Source: Chryseobacterium camelliae | GTDB lineage: Bacteria; Bacteroidota; Bacteroidia; Flavobacteriales; Weeksellaceae | DNA: 64,000 nucleotides | Assembly (NCBI RefSeq): GCF_030818575.1 | Contig: NZ_JAUTAL010000001.1 | Coordinates: 3,224,001 to 3,288,000 of the forward strand | Direction of reading: 5' to 3' | Shown: positions 8,937 to 19,124 of the stretch, in pieces | Position numbering within the stretch: the first letter of the stretch is position 1 | Layout of the letters: the number at the start of each line of letters is the position of its first letter | The notes under the pieces: model-generated | What the model was told of the DNA's origin: nothing | Database searches by the model: none | Seen by the model: only the letters and a program-made list of their open reading frames with translations | Made by a program: the position numbers and the translations under genes

Positions 8937-9725
8937 ATGACCATCATCATTACAGGAACCTCTTCAGGAATTGGTTTCGCTTTAGCAGAATATTTCGGTA
9001 AAAAAGGCCATAAAGTATATGGACTGAGCAGAAAGCACACTGAAAGCAATTATTTCAGCTCCATCCCAACGGATGTGACAGACCTTAATGCGGTACAAAA
9101 TGCAATTGCACAGATCCTGAAAGCCGAAACAAAAATAGATGTGCTCATCAACAATGCAGGAATGGGAATGGTAGGTTCTGTGGAAGATTCTGTCAAGGAG
9201 GATATTTTAAAGCTGTTTAACCTTAATTTAGTAGGTGCAGTACAGATGATGAGTGCAGTAATGCCGAATATGAGGACGTACAAATCCGGAAAGATCATCA
9301 ATGTTTCCAGCATCGGAAGTGAAATGGGGCTGCCATTCCGCGGATTCTATTCCGCTTCAAAATCAGCCCTGGACAAAGTAACAGAGGCCATGCGTTATGA
9401 AGTATATCCGTGGAACATCCAGGTATGTTCGCTGCATCTGGGAGATATCAAAACGAATATTGCCGAAAACCGTGTCCGGACAAAAGTATCAGAACCTTAC
9501 AAAAATATTTTTGACAAAGTGTATGCCTTAATGAATTCCCATGTAGGTGACGGTACCGATCCGCTTGAAGTTGCAGAGTATGTAAATAAGCTTTTGCACA
9601 AGAATCAATGGAAGGCTCATTATTACTTCGGGAAATTCGGACAGAAAATCGGGGTTCCTCTGAAATGGATCCTTCCTCAGGGCACCTATGAAAATCTGAT
9701 GAAGAAGTATAATAAACTGGATTAG
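8937..9725 (+). CDS. Short-chain dehydrogenase/reductase (SDR) family oxidoreductase
   Basis: This 262-residue classical SDR has the nucleotide-binding TGTSSGIG at residues 6-13, NNAG at 72-75, catalytic Ser125 in INVSS, and YSASK with Tyr138 and Lys142. The family performs NAD(P)-dependent alcohol/ketone oxidoreduction in the cytosol. No substrate clue is visible. The residue after the first strand region (LSRK near 30-33) hints at NADP preference, which is weak evidence. The gene starts at an ATG after a 5' region without Shine-Dalgarno. The next gene follows after 82 bases on the same strand with no obvious terminator. Confidence 0.93.
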   Translation: MTIIITGTSSGIGFALAEYFGKKGHKVYGLSRKHTESNYFSSIPTDVTDLNAVQNAIAQILKAETKIDVLINNAGMGMVGSVEDSVKEDILKLFNLNLVGAVQMMSAVMPNMRTYKSGKIINVSSIGSEMGLPFRGFYSASKSALDKVTEAMRYEVYPWNIQVCSLHLGDIKTNIAENRVRTKVSEPYKNIFDKVYALMNSHVGDGTDPLEVAEYVNKLLHKNQWKAHYYFGKFGQKIGVPLKWILPQGTYENLMKKYNKLD

Positions 9726-9807
9726 TTTCAGTTATTAAAAAACTCAATCATTATTCAATGAAAATATCTCACCCATTGGCATCCATTCACAAGACCTCTG
9801 ATAACAA

Positions 9808-11454
9808 ATGGTTTTCAGACCTTTAACCTATAATACTACCCGTACAGGCTTGAAGTTTTTCCTGACCATATTCTGCATCATTATCTGTGTCTTTGTACAG
9901 GCACAGAAGAAACAGTACTGGCTTACGGACAGTGAAACCCATGTAAAGAAGAAGGTGAAAGACTCTGCTTCTGCAGTGAAATTCCTGGATTCCCTGTCTC
10001 AGAACAGTTACTTTTTTACGAAACTGAAAGAAGTTAAAGTAAAGGGTGACAGCACAGAAATCATCTACGATAAAGGGAAAAACTTTAATGAAACCTATGT
10101 AAGCCTTTCTGACTCAATCATTGAGAAATTTCCTTCAAATAAAGAGTTTTTTACCAAAAACCTGGATTCCACCAAAAAAAGCCTCAATAAAAAATACATC
10201 GATGATGGCTTTGCTTTCAGCAGGGTAAAATCCAAATACAAAGGCCAGAAAAACGGCTACCCTCTGGTAGAACTGGACATCAGCAAGAACAATAAGCGAA
10301 CGATTGACGGCTTTGTAGTGAAAGGCTACGAAAGGGTACCGAAAAGGTTCATTAAAAATCTTGAAAAAGATTTTAAAGGAAAGACCTACGATGATAAAAA
10401 CTTGGTCTCCATCAATAAAAATTTCCAGAACCATCCTTTTGTCTCGTTGGAAAGGCCTCCGCAGACCCTATTTACCAAAGATTCCACTCAGATTTACCTG
10501 TTTATGGAAAAAAAGAAGACGAATACCTTTGACGGGGTAATCGGGTTCGGTAATGACAAAACTGAAAAATTCACACTCAACGGTACACTGAACGTAAACT
10601 TCAGGAATATGTTCAACGGTTTTGAAACTATTAACCTTTACTGGCAGCGGAATCCGGATAAAGGGCAGACTTTTGACCTACAGACAGATATTCCTTATCT
10701 GTTCAAATCAAATGTGGGGCTGAATATGAAGGTAAATATTTTCCGGCAGGATTCCACATTTGCCAATGTAAAGGCATTGCCGGCACTGTATTATCATATC
10801 AACAACCGCAACAGGATCGGGCTCAGGGGAACTTTTGAGACTTCCAGTATTATCGATACACTGTATGTCCAGGGAAAAGATTATAACAAACGGGGGATCG
10901 GGATCTGGTTTGAAATGACTGAACCTTCAGATGTGGACCTTTTCCTGTATAAAACGCGGCTGAACGGAGGATATGATTACCTGACCACTACATATACGAA
11001 AGACAATATCAATGCCCATCAGAATCAGTTTTATTTTTTCGGGGAGTATAATTACCATATTTCCGGGAACCATTACCTCAATATAAAAGCGGAAGGTGCG
11101 ATGATGGATTCCAAGATAGAATTCTCCACCAATGAATTGTACCGCTTCGGCGGATGGAATTCCATGCGGGGTTTTAATGAGAATTCCCTTGCAGCTGATT
11201 TTTATTATTACGGTGGCCTGGAATACCGCTACCTGATAGGCAATCAGGCATTTTTTGACTTTTTTGGGCAGTATGGGCAGCTCAACAATAAATCCCTGAA
11301 CCTCAAGCCCAAACTTTACAGTGTTGGGCTGGGATTCAATTTCTTTATCCCGATCGGGCTGATGAGTTTTCAGCTTTCCAACGGTAATGAGTTCGGAAAT
11401 CCTTTTAAATTCAATGACATTAAAATTCACTGGGGAATCCTGAGCAGGTTTTAG
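9808..11454 (+). CDS. Small Omp85-superfamily outer-membrane protein (POTRA plus barrel)
   Basis: The 548-residue protein has a signal anchor at about residues 14-33 (ending VQAQ). Two POTRA-like segments follow (about 116-160 and 165-235; the second reads GFVVKGYERVPKRFIKNLEKD). A beta-barrel of roughly 310 residues runs from about 240, with an RGF motif near 454-456 (GGWNSMRGF) as in the L6 loop of Omp85 proteins, and the chain ends WGILSRF with a terminal Phe. Two POTRAs and a small barrel resemble TpsB/TamA-like members rather than BamA, which this window encodes separately at 29.8-32.3 kb. Its substrate, a protein or lipid moved across the outer membrane, is unknown. It may be co-transcribed with the upstream SDR gene. 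Confidence 0.78.
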   Translation: MVFRPLTYNTTRTGLKFFLTIFCIIICVFVQAQKKQYWLTDSETHVKKKVKDSASAVKFLDSLSQNSYFFTKLKEVKVKGDSTEIIYDKGKNFNETYVSLSDSIIEKFPSNKEFFTKNLDSTKKSLNKKYIDDGFAFSRVKSKYKGQKNGYPLVELDISKNNKRTIDGFVVKGYERVPKRFIKNLEKDFKGKTYDDKNLVSINKNFQNHPFVSLERPPQTLFTKDSTQIYLFMEKKKTNTFDGVIGFGNDKTEKFTLNGTLNVNFRNMFNGFETINLYWQRNPDKGQTFDLQTDIPYLFKSNVGLNMKVNIFRQDSTFANVKALPALYYHINNRNRIGLRGTFETSSIIDTLYVQGKDYNKRGIGIWFEMTEPSDVDLFLYKTRLNGGYDYLTTTYTKDNINAHQNQFYFFGEYNYHISGNHYLNIKAEGAMMDSKIEFSTNELYRFGGWNSMRGFNENSLAADFYYYGGLEYRYLIGNQAFFDFFGQYGQLNNKSLNLKPKLYSVGLGFNFFIPIGLMSFQLSNGNEFGNPFKFNDIKIHWGILSRF

Positions 11455-11601
11455 ACCTGCTATATACTATTGAAGTAACAAGAACAGTATCTTCTTTAAT
11501 AGCAGCACCTTAGTACAGATCAGATTATTTTTAACATTAGGGTAAAACGAATAGCAGGAAAACCTGTTATCTTGCGTTTTCTTTCTATTGAATATTCAGG
11601 G

Positions 11602-13948
11602 ATGAACAGAAGAGAATTTTTAGAAAAATCAGGTATATTAATGGCCGGCCTGGGAAGCTCCGGGATCTTACATCCTGCCATCATGAAGGCCCTCACGATT
11701 GAGCCTGCTGCGCGGTCAACTTTTTACGATGCGGAACATATTGTAATCCTCATGCAGGAAAACCGTTCTTTCGATCACGCATTCGGTACCCTGAAAGGCG
11801 TGCGGGGGTTTCTGGATCAAAGAGCTTTTAAGAAACAGGATGGATATTCCGTTTTCTTTCAGAAAGGTGATAGCGGAAAGTATGCCGCTCCCGCCCGTCT
11901 GAATTTAAGAGATACAAAATCTACGTGGATGAGCTCACTCCCCCATTCCTGGAATAACCAACAGCAAGCTTTTAATAAGGGGAAACTACGACCAGTGGCT
12001 CCAGGCAAAGGCATCCGGAAATAAAGAATACCAAAATATCCCGTTAACATTAGGATATTATAACCGGGAGGATCTCCCGTTCTACTACCAGCTGGCAGAT
12101 GCCTTTACGATCTTTGACCAGTATTTCTGCTCTTCACTGACAGGGACTACACCCAACCGGCTTTTCCATTGGTCCGGAACACTGCGTGAGCAGAAGAACG
12201 GCAAAGTAAAACCGAATGTCTATAATGAAAATATCGATTATGATAAGGACCGTCAGGCCAAATGGAAAAGTTTTCCTGAAATTTTAGAGGAACAAAAAAT
12301 TCCGTGGAAAGTTTACCAGAATGAGATCAGCCTGCCCAAAGGGATGTCCGGTGAGCAGGAAGCCTGGCTGGGCAATTTTACGGACAATCCCCTCGAATGG
12401 TTTTCCAGGTTCCATGTAAAATTCTCCAAAGGCTATTACCAGAATATTCCGAATATCATCGCTTACCTGAAGACAGAAGCTGAAAACAACCCGGAGCAGA
12501 AGGAAAAGTTCAATACTATGATCAGTGAACTGGAGGAAGATAAGATCAAATATCATCCGGACCGCTACGCAGATCTATCACAGGCTGAAAAAAATCTTCA
12601 TGAAAAAGCATTTACCATTAATTCCGGCGATCCGGATTACTGGAATCTGGAAACAGGACAGGATAAGGACGGAAACAAACTGGTCGTCCCCAAAGGCGAT
12701 GTTCTGTACCAGTTCAGAAAAGATGTCGAAACCAAACAGCTTCCTGTGGTTTCCTGGCTTATTGCACCTGAGCATTTTTCTGACCATCCGGGTTCCCCCT
12801 GGTACGGAGCATGGTATATTTCCGAAGTGCTGAATATCCTCACTCAAAATCCTGAAACCTGGAAAAAAACAATCTTCATCATCAATTATGATGAAAATGA
12901 CGGTTATTTCGATCATGTCCTGCCTTTTGCACCTCCTGTAAATCCCAGCCAGCCTGTTGATATGAATGGAGCAGACGGTGTGGAATATGTGAACCGGGCA
13001 CAGGAATACATGTCCACCAGGAACCTAAGAGATTATGAAAAAATAGAAGGAACAATTGGCCTAGGATACAGGGTTCCGATGATTATTGCTTCGCCCTGGA
13101 CGAAAGGAGGGTTTGTAAACTCTGAGGTTTCTGACCATACTTCCGTACTGAAGTTTCTGGAGCAATTCATCCGGAAAAAATTCAATAAAGATGTTACTGC
13201 AGATCATATTAGTGACTGGAGAAGGGCTATATGCGGAGATCTGACATCGGCATTCAATTCTTCCGACACCAAGATCCCGCCAATGGAATACCTGGACCAG
13301 AAAACGTATGCCCGGACCATCAATTCTGCGAGAAATAAACCTGTCCCGGATTTGAAATGGTATCAGGAGCACGAGTTAAGCCGCAATCTACTGGACATTC
13401 AGGAACGCGGGCTGAAACCCTCTCATGCACTTCCTTACAACTATCATGTCAATCTGGAAGACCAGGCCATCAGAATGACTAATTTAAAGGAAAGAGCCGT
13501 TCCTTTGATCATCTATAACAGAAAGCAACTTGACGCTGATAATTTTTACTTTTCTTATGCATTGTATGCCGGTCAGGAATTGCTGCACCCGATGCATGCT
13601 GAACCTTATGAATATGAGGTTTTTGGCCCCAATGGTTTTTACAGATTATTTAAAGGGGAGGATAAGCCTGAGATCACGGTTTCATTGATTCACCATCCTT
13701 CAAAGAATGAAGTGGAACTGCTCATGAAAAAAGTAGGTAACACCGTTCATTCAGTTGCTATAGAAGATCTTTATGAAAAAAATAAGCATACCGTTTCTAT
13801 GAAGCAAAATGAAGAGTATATCTCATTCAACCTTCGTAAAACTAAAAGCTGGTATGATCTGAGGGTTTGCTCAGGAAATACGGTCTGGCAGTTTGCAGGA
13901 CGCCTTGAAACCGGAAAACCATCGGTATCTGACCCGCACTGGCTGTAA
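11602..13948 (+). pseudogene. Phosphocholine-type phospholipase C, frameshifted at about 11983
   Basis: The true start is the ATG at 11602, giving MNRREFLEKSG, a Tat-type twin-arginine signal. The first segment has the phosphoesterase motif ENRSFDHAFG, and the second has YDENDGYFDHV and two C-terminal DUF756-like repeats. The frame is broken in GGGGAAAC (11979-11985). Removing one base joins the two open frames into one protein of about 780 residues with no gap (NKG, then NYDQWLQAKASG), the usual size for bacterial phospholipase C of the PlcN type. The enzyme would be exported folded and hydrolyse phospholipid headgroups. As read, the gene is broken, but a one-base sequencing error is likely because other genes here show the same defect. 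Confidence 0.85.
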
Positions 13949-13970
13949 CATCATTTAAGATTATATTTCT

Positions 13971-14010
13971 AAATCTTGCACTGAATAGTGTAAGATTTTC
14001 TTATTTTATC
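13971..14010 (+). terminator. Intrinsic terminator after phospholipase C
   Basis: A 12-bp stem (13971-13982 with 13987-13998, one G-T pair, arm AAATCTTGCACT) with the tetraloop GAAT is followed by a T-rich stretch, 22 bases after the stop codon. Confidence 0.88.
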
Positions 14011-14382
14011 TAATCACCCACCTTAATAATTCTTGTTTTACTTCTAATAGAGTGATGAATTATTTCATTATTGTACAATATAGTTTATAAAAAAAATAAA
14101 TCAAAATAAATATTAATATTAATAAAATACACAATTGTATATATTTTCAAATTAATAATAAATATAAATATTTATTAATTTAAAAAATACTGGCTACAAA
14201 AAAAATAATCTTTAAAGCTAATATTTATTCTTTACCATGGTTTAAACACCAATAGGAATAAATATCTTACTAAAAATAACAACAGTTTAAAAAAAGATAA
14301 AAATAACCTAAAATTATCTTTACTAAAATATTCATATTGTTATTTTTTTATTAACTTTACGGTGAATTAAACACCAAATTGT
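14011..14382. other. AT-rich intergenic region before the fimbria-like locus
   Basis: This 372-base stretch is strikingly A+T rich, mostly A/T runs, and carries no open frame of note. It precedes the five-gene secretion-like locus and probably contains its promoter. The nearest promoter-like sequence is TAACTTTA at 14352-14359, one mismatch from TAnnTTTG and with a TTG only 12 bases upstream, so I do not call it. High AT content can indicate a region bound by silencing proteins or a horizontally acquired boundary. Confidence 0.5.
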
Positions 14383-14958
14383 ATGAGAATCACCAAATTT
14401 TCTTTGGGGCTGTCTTTAATTTTTGTGGCAGTTTCCCTCGCCAATGCCCAGGATACCAACACTGATACGCACACCGTTGGAATTACTATTCCTGAAGTTG
14501 CACTAGTAGACATTGAGCCTGCTGCCACCAAAAACATTACTTTGGGCTTCACTGCCCCTACTGAAGCAGGATTACCGATTACGCCCACCGGAAGCAATAA
14601 TACCTTATGGCTTAACTACTCCTCTATTAAATCGGCTACGGATGCCACGCGTAATGTATCAGTTCGCCTTAATGCCCTTATTCCCGGGATTGATATCAGG
14701 GTAACCGCTGCCGCCGCTACCGGAGCCGGAGGCGGAACATTAGGAACGTCTGCCGGACAGATTACTCTGAGTGCAGCAGACCAGACCATCATTTCCGGAA
14801 TCGGAAGTGCGTATACAGGTGACGGGGCCAATAACGGGCATAATCTTACTTATGCCTTAGCTCCGGGAAGCGGAACCGGCACAGTAGCTTCCTATGCAGA
14901 CCTGGAATCCACCACAACTGCAGTAGCCACAGTAACGTATACGATTTCAGACAACTGA
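14383..14958 (+). CDS. Secreted subunit-like protein 1 of the fimbria-like locus
   Basis: The 191-residue protein has a signal peptide of about 22 residues (ending ANAQ). The mature part is beta-rich and low in charge, with a Gly/Ala/Thr-rich centre and no Cys. It shares a full-length pattern with the product at 18581: VALVDIEP versus VTLLDVEP, FTAPTEAG versus FTAPADAG, W-L/I-N-Y-S/T-S, IPGI/VDIR-type strand, GGGTLGT versus GGGALGT, TIISGIG, TGDGANNGH versus TGNGANNGH, and a VTYTIS ending. I do not recognise the family. Size, secretion, the terminal beta strand and linkage to chaperone-like and usher-like genes suggest a pilin-type structural subunit. It is separated from its operon mates by 90 bases, and being first it may be the most highly expressed. 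Confidence 0.72.
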   Translation: MRITKFSLGLSLIFVAVSLANAQDTNTDTHTVGITIPEVALVDIEPAATKNITLGFTAPTEAGLPITPTGSNNTLWLNYSSIKSATDATRNVSVRLNALIPGIDIRVTAAAATGAGGGTLGTSAGQITLSAADQTIISGIGSAYTGDGANNGHNLTYALAPGSGTGTVASYADLESTTTAVATVTYTISDN

Positions 14959-15048
14959 TTTCCGTAATGACACCATAATTTACTCCGGAAGAAAGCATTT
15001 GCTTTGCTTCTCATTCTTCTTATCATTCATTCTAAACTTTACATTAAA

Positions 15049-15849
15049 ATGTTAAAGCATATATTCTTTTGGCTCAGCATATTCTCACCTATGTTTTTAT
15101 TAAAAGCCAATATTGTTATTCTCAATGGACTTACCCATCATTATACCGTAGAAAAAAGCCAGGTATACAAAGGCAAGATTGCTATTGAAAATACGTCTGT
15201 AACTCCCCAGAATGTCAAGCTGTTTCTTCAGGATTTTACTTATTCTGCAGACGGTTCGATCAGCTATACTGCACCGAACAGCTATCAGAGAACCAATGCA
15301 GCCTGGATCCATTTGAACACCAATTATGTAACTCTGAAGGGCAAGGAAAAAACTGAAGTCTATTATGAGATTAGTGTCCCGGATTCAGCAGATGATGACG
15401 GCAGCTACTGGAGTGTAATTATGGTGGAACCGGTAGATGATCCCATACCGGGCCAGAACGAGGCCGGAATCAGTATTTCATCGGTAGTACGCTATGCCAT
15501 ACAGGTGATTACGGATCACCGCCCTGAAAATGCAAAGCAAGAACTTAGATTTGAAGGAGTAAAAGTTGAGAAAGAAAATGGGAAATCCATTATCATGGTT
15601 GCCATTGCCAATAAAGGTAACCTTTACTGCAAACCTACAGTATCCATTGAAATGTACCATAAAACCAACGGCGATAAGGCAGGACAATTTTCCACTTTAC
15701 CCATGGGATTACTTCCACAGACCTCAAAATCGTTTTACATTGATGCAGGTAAATTACCTCCGGATCGATACAGCGCTGTTTTATTGGCTACAGATGAAAA
15801 CGAAAATGCATTTGCCTTGAATGTGGAACTAGATATCAAGAATGATTAA
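15049..15849 (+). CDS. Periplasmic Ig-like, chaperone-like protein of the fimbria-like locus
   Basis: The start chosen is the ATG at 15049, because the frame upstream has only a TTG. The 266-residue protein has a signal sequence (about 1-20) and two beta-sandwich halves. The first half runs to about 150 with YTVEKSQVYKGKIAIENTS, then LKGKEKTEVYYEISVP and DGSYWSVIMVEP. The second half contains VAIANKGNLYCKPTVSIEMY and LPPDRYSAVLLA. This layout recalls DUF916/COG1470-type Ig proteins and, loosely, periplasmic pilus chaperones of two Ig domains. I cannot find the classical PapD signature. Its last codons overlap the usher-like gene by 8 bases, so the two are translated together. The chaperone role is inferred from size, two-domain form and neighbours. 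Confidence 0.68.
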   Translation: MLKHIFFWLSIFSPMFLLKANIVILNGLTHHYTVEKSQVYKGKIAIENTSVTPQNVKLFLQDFTYSADGSISYTAPNSYQRTNAAWIHLNTNYVTLKGKEKTEVYYEISVPDSADDDGSYWSVIMVEPVDDPIPGQNEAGISISSVVRYAIQVITDHRPENAKQELRFEGVKVEKENGKSIIMVAIANKGNLYCKPTVSIEMYHKTNGDKAGQFSTLPMGLLPQTSKSFYIDAGKLPPDRYSAVLLATDENENAFALNVELDIKND

Positions 15850-18562
15850 ATCTTGGATCCCATATACAATATTTTTATTTCCGGTACTTTCTTTTTCCCA
15901 ATCATCCGGAGGGATGTTTGCCGCAAAAGATAGTTTGGTACCCGGGAGCTCTACTTCCGTATCGTTTATGATAGAAAACAAAAGTGACCTTAAAAAAAAC
16001 TTCATTGTAAAGGCAGAGTCATCCAGCCCGCATATTATTCCCATCCTGAAAGAAAACCATGTTACAATTTCACCCCACAGCAGTAGCGTATATCTGGTGC
16101 CATTACGCATCGCCGGAGACACCCTGCAAGGAATATACAGCATTATTATACAGGGTTTCCGTGAAGCCAGTGATGAAAGCTTTATTAAAAAGCGGGATAT
16201 TATAGTTTCCGGAAAGAGCAGTTTAGCCTTTAGCGTTCTCGATGCTCCGGAATTTGTAAAAGCAGGAGAGACCATAACAGCTTCTTTCCTTCTTAAAAAT
16301 ACAGGTAATATGGAAGAACAAATTATTGTTAAAAGTAAAAATGCAGTGACAGATACGGAAGCATTCATAATACTTTCACCCGGGGATTCAAAAATTATAC
16401 ATATTAAGAAGCTGACCAAGGCTGACCTTAAGAAAAATGAGTTTCTAAACCTTGACCTGTCGGTCTATCCGAAAGGAGCTCCTAAGCAGATCCAGACTTT
16501 ATATGCAACCACACAGCTGATTGCCATCCAGCCGGCAGAAGAGGATATTTATCACAGGTTTCCTGTTTCTTTATCCGGTGCATTTGTAAGTATGAGAAAT
16601 AAGGGAGACCTTGAAAGTGGTTTTCAGGGAGAAATCTACGGTAAAGGCAGCTTTGATAAAGATGGCAAAGACATTCTTGAGTTTCGTGGAATTTCAAAAA
16701 ACCCTGTTGAATTCAATTCTTTTACTCCTTATGAAGAATATTTCATCAACTATAAACGGGATAATCTCCTGGTGCATTTGGGTGACAAAACCTATTCCTC
16801 TTCCTATCTTACTGAATTTGCCCGGTATGGCCGAGGTGCAGAAGTCAGATTTGATTTTAATAAGATAAGCTTGGGAGGCTTTTATAATCATCCGAGATTT
16901 TTCAGGGATATTAAAGAAGAACTTAATGTATATTCCCGGATTCTCATCGGCAAAGAGTCTGAGATTGCCGCTGGCTATCTTTATAAAATCCCCAGAAAAG
17001 ATGCTGATGTCATCAGCATGAATAATGTGATCCTAACTTCCGAATCCCATCTACCCTATCTAATCGGAAAATTTAAACTTTCGCCTCAGTTTACATTTTC
17101 CAATGAACTTTCTTACAGCAGGAGTGGAAATACTGACGGCACCGCCTATCTTTTACAGGTACAGGCTAATTTTACAAAATTTACCGGTAATGCCCTATAT
17201 ATGAAGGCAAGTCCTTACTTTGCCGGATATTTTAACAATACGAGTACGTTTAACGGTAATGTGCAATATAAACTGTCGGAGAAGCTGAACATATTTGCCA
17301 ATTATGTACAGGATGCAAGAAATTTTCAAAGAGATACGCTATTTCTTGCCGCGCCTTACAGGAAATTCCTGCAATATGGCATACAGTATCAGTATTTGAA
17401 AAACGGATCTTTAAGGCTTTCCAATGGCTTTCAACGGTATGAAGACCGTCTTGAACCCAGAGAGTTTGATTATGCTGAACAATTCCTGCGCGTAGGTATT
17501 GACCAGCAGCTGGGTATGTTCCAGGTCAGTTTGGAGGGACAGTTTGGGAAGACGAAAAACTTTCTTACCGGATTTACCGGAAGCTCCAGTTTTTATACCG
17601 CCAATATCAGCTTTGAAAAATTTAAAACCTCTTTTAATCTTTATGGCAGTTACTCATTAGCATCAAGGTACCAGTACAGGAATCAGGAACAGGTATATTA
17701 TGGAGCACGGATCATGAGCCGTTTCTCCGAAAAAACATATTTCAGCCTGTTTTACCAGAATAATTATCTTCCGGAGGAATATTTCAGGGACAGAAATCTG
17801 TTTGAAGTTCTTTGCCATCAGCAAATTTTTTCCGGGCATGATCTGGATGTTTCCGGACGTTACACTTTACAACGGGGTGAACTCGGGCATAAGGACTTTA
17901 TTCTTTCCGCACGCTATACTATACGGATGAACATTCCTGTCCGGAAAATTGCTGAGTATGTAACGCTTCATGGAAACATCCGGAACCTGGGAGTAAAAAA
18001 CATACACGGTATCCGGTTGCTGCTGGGCGGGCATCTGACCATAACGGATAAAAACGGAGATTTTATATTCAGGAATATTGTCCCCGGAGATTACCTTCTG
18101 TCTATAGACCGATCTACAACTGCAATGCAGGATATTCCTGACGTCAGCTTTCCGGCATCGCTTCATCTTGTCAATAAAGAAAATATATATAATTTCGGGC
18201 TTGTGTCTGCCGCAGAAATCCGTGGTGAGGTTGTATTCAGAGAACATGAGGTGAGTTTTGCCCATATCCCGGCCAACAAATTAAATAAAAAGAAAACAGG
18301 AAGTATTATTATAGAAGCTTCCAACGGTGAACAATCATACAGGAAAGTAGTTCTACTGGGAGAACGTTTTGATTTCACTTATCTGCGGCCCGGCGAATGG
18401 AATATTAAAGTATATCGAAATGGCCTGGACAAACGCTTTAAAATAACATCGGAGAGTTTTAAAGTCAATTTGAAATCATCGGAAATAAAAGCTCTCAGGA
18501 TTGATGTTTTCAGGCAGCAGCCTGAAATAAAGTATCAGCAGGAAAATATTAAAGTAGGATAA
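15842..18562 (+). CDS. Usher-like outer-membrane barrel protein with Ig-like N- and CarboxypepD-like C-terminal parts
   Basis: The 906-residue protein has a signal peptide (about 1-19). An N-terminal region to about 240 has repeated NEW3/Ig-like strands (FMIENKSDLKKNFIVKAES; FLLKNTGNMEEQIIVKSK). A long central region (about 245-700) of alternating aromatic-ended strands is typical of an outer-membrane barrel. A carboxypeptidase-regulatory-like domain follows at about 715-760 (LHGNIRNLG, ITDKNGDFIFRNIVPGDYLLSID), then a second small beta domain (about 790-890). Barrel plus periplasmic beta domains is the plan of a pilus usher, although the sequence is not recognisably PapC-like. It overlaps the chaperone-like gene and is followed 18 bases later by subunit gene 2. 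The usher role is inference; a barrel assignment is well supported by strand texture. Confidence 0.68.
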   Translation: MIKSWIPYTIFLFPVLSFSQSSGGMFAAKDSLVPGSSTSVSFMIENKSDLKKNFIVKAESSSPHIIPILKENHVTISPHSSSVYLVPLRIAGDTLQGIYSIIIQGFREASDESFIKKRDIIVSGKSSLAFSVLDAPEFVKAGETITASFLLKNTGNMEEQIIVKSKNAVTDTEAFIILSPGDSKIIHIKKLTKADLKKNEFLNLDLSVYPKGAPKQIQTLYATTQLIAIQPAEEDIYHRFPVSLSGAFVSMRNKGDLESGFQGEIYGKGSFDKDGKDILEFRGISKNPVEFNSFTPYEEYFINYKRDNLLVHLGDKTYSSSYLTEFARYGRGAEVRFDFNKISLGGFYNHPRFFRDIKEELNVYSRILIGKESEIAAGYLYKIPRKDADVISMNNVILTSESHLPYLIGKFKLSPQFTFSNELSYSRSGNTDGTAYLLQVQANFTKFTGNALYMKASPYFAGYFNNTSTFNGNVQYKLSEKLNIFANYVQDARNFQRDTLFLAAPYRKFLQYGIQYQYLKNGSLRLSNGFQRYEDRLEPREFDYAEQFLRVGIDQQLGMFQVSLEGQFGKTKNFLTGFTGSSSFYTANISFEKFKTSFNLYGSYSLASRYQYRNQEQVYYGARIMSRFSEKTYFSLFYQNNYLPEEYFRDRNLFEVLCHQQIFSGHDLDVSGRYTLQRGELGHKDFILSARYTIRMNIPVRKIAEYVTLHGNIRNLGVKNIHGIRLLLGGHLTITDKNGDFIFRNIVPGDYLLSIDRSTTAMQDIPDVSFPASLHLVNKENIYNFGLVSAAEIRGEVVFREHEVSFAHIPANKLNKKKTGSIIIEASNGEQSYRKVVLLGERFDFTYLRPGEWNIKVYRNGLDKRFKITSESFKVNLKSSEIKALRIDVFRQQPEIKYQQENIKVG

Positions 18563-18580
18563 TCAAACAAAGAATCGCCT

Positions 18581-19117
18581 ATGAAAAATATGATACGCTT
18601 ACTGATATTGCTCCTTCCATTCTTTTATACCGAATGCTATTCTCAATCTACAGGAAACAGGACTGTTAGTGTAACACTTCCTGTTGTTACTTTGTTAGAT
18701 GTTGAACCCACAGGAAATATCAGTATGAGTTTTACGGCTCCTGCAGATGCCGGCAGACCAATTATATCCCCAACGATCAATACAACTAAATGGATCAATT
18801 ATACTTCTGCAATTGTTTCCGGAGGTGTAAGCAGGCATGTAACGGCTTCCGTCAATCAGACGATTCCGGGAGTTAATATCAGACTACAGGCAGCTGCAGC
18901 TTCCGGCACAGGCGGAGGCGCATTAGGAACACCCTCAGCCCAGGTAACGCTTGGTACTACACCAATTACTATTATCAGTGGGATTGGAGGAGCATTTACG
19001 GGAAACGGAGCCAATAATGGCCACCGCATAAGCATTGCACTGGTCACAAGTAATTATGCCAATCTTTCAGCCATTACTGCTGTTCCTGTGACCATCACTT
19101 ATACAATCAGCGAATGA
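18581..19117 (+). CDS. Secreted subunit-like protein 2 (paralogue of the 14383 product)
   Basis: The 178-residue protein has a signal peptide (about 1-22). It is clearly paralogous to the first subunit: the same order of motifs LLDVEP, MSFTAPADAG, TKWINYTS, IPGVNIRLQAAA, GGGALGT, IISGIGGAFTG, NGANNGH and VTITYTISE. Two paralogues flanking the chaperone-like and usher-like pair suggest a major and a minor subunit. It lies 18 bases after the usher-like gene and 7 bases before the next gene, so it belongs to one operon. No enzymatic motif is present. Confidence 0.72.
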   Translation: MKNMIRLLILLLPFFYTECYSQSTGNRTVSVTLPVVTLLDVEPTGNISMSFTAPADAGRPIISPTINTTKWINYTSAIVSGGVSRHVTASVNQTIPGVNIRLQAAAASGTGGGALGTPSAQVTLGTTPITIISGIGGAFTGNGANNGHRISIALVTSNYANLSAITAVPVTITYTISE

Positions 19118-19124
19118 AATACTT

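Noticed and set aside
9758..9826. Short plus-strand frame (22 codons) just upstream of and overlapping the Omp85 start
   Set aside because: Too short, no similarity, and it ends within the first codons of the next gene; could be a leader peptide but nothing supports it.
11443..11461. Hairpin AGCAGGT/ACCTGCT over the Omp85 stop codon as terminator
   Set aside because: Stem of 7 bp overlaps the stop codon and no T run follows.
13949..14382. Possible insertion sequence or att site in the AT-rich gap before the fimbria-like locus
   Set aside because: No transposase fragment, no terminal inverted repeats and no tRNA end seen; AT-richness alone is not enough.
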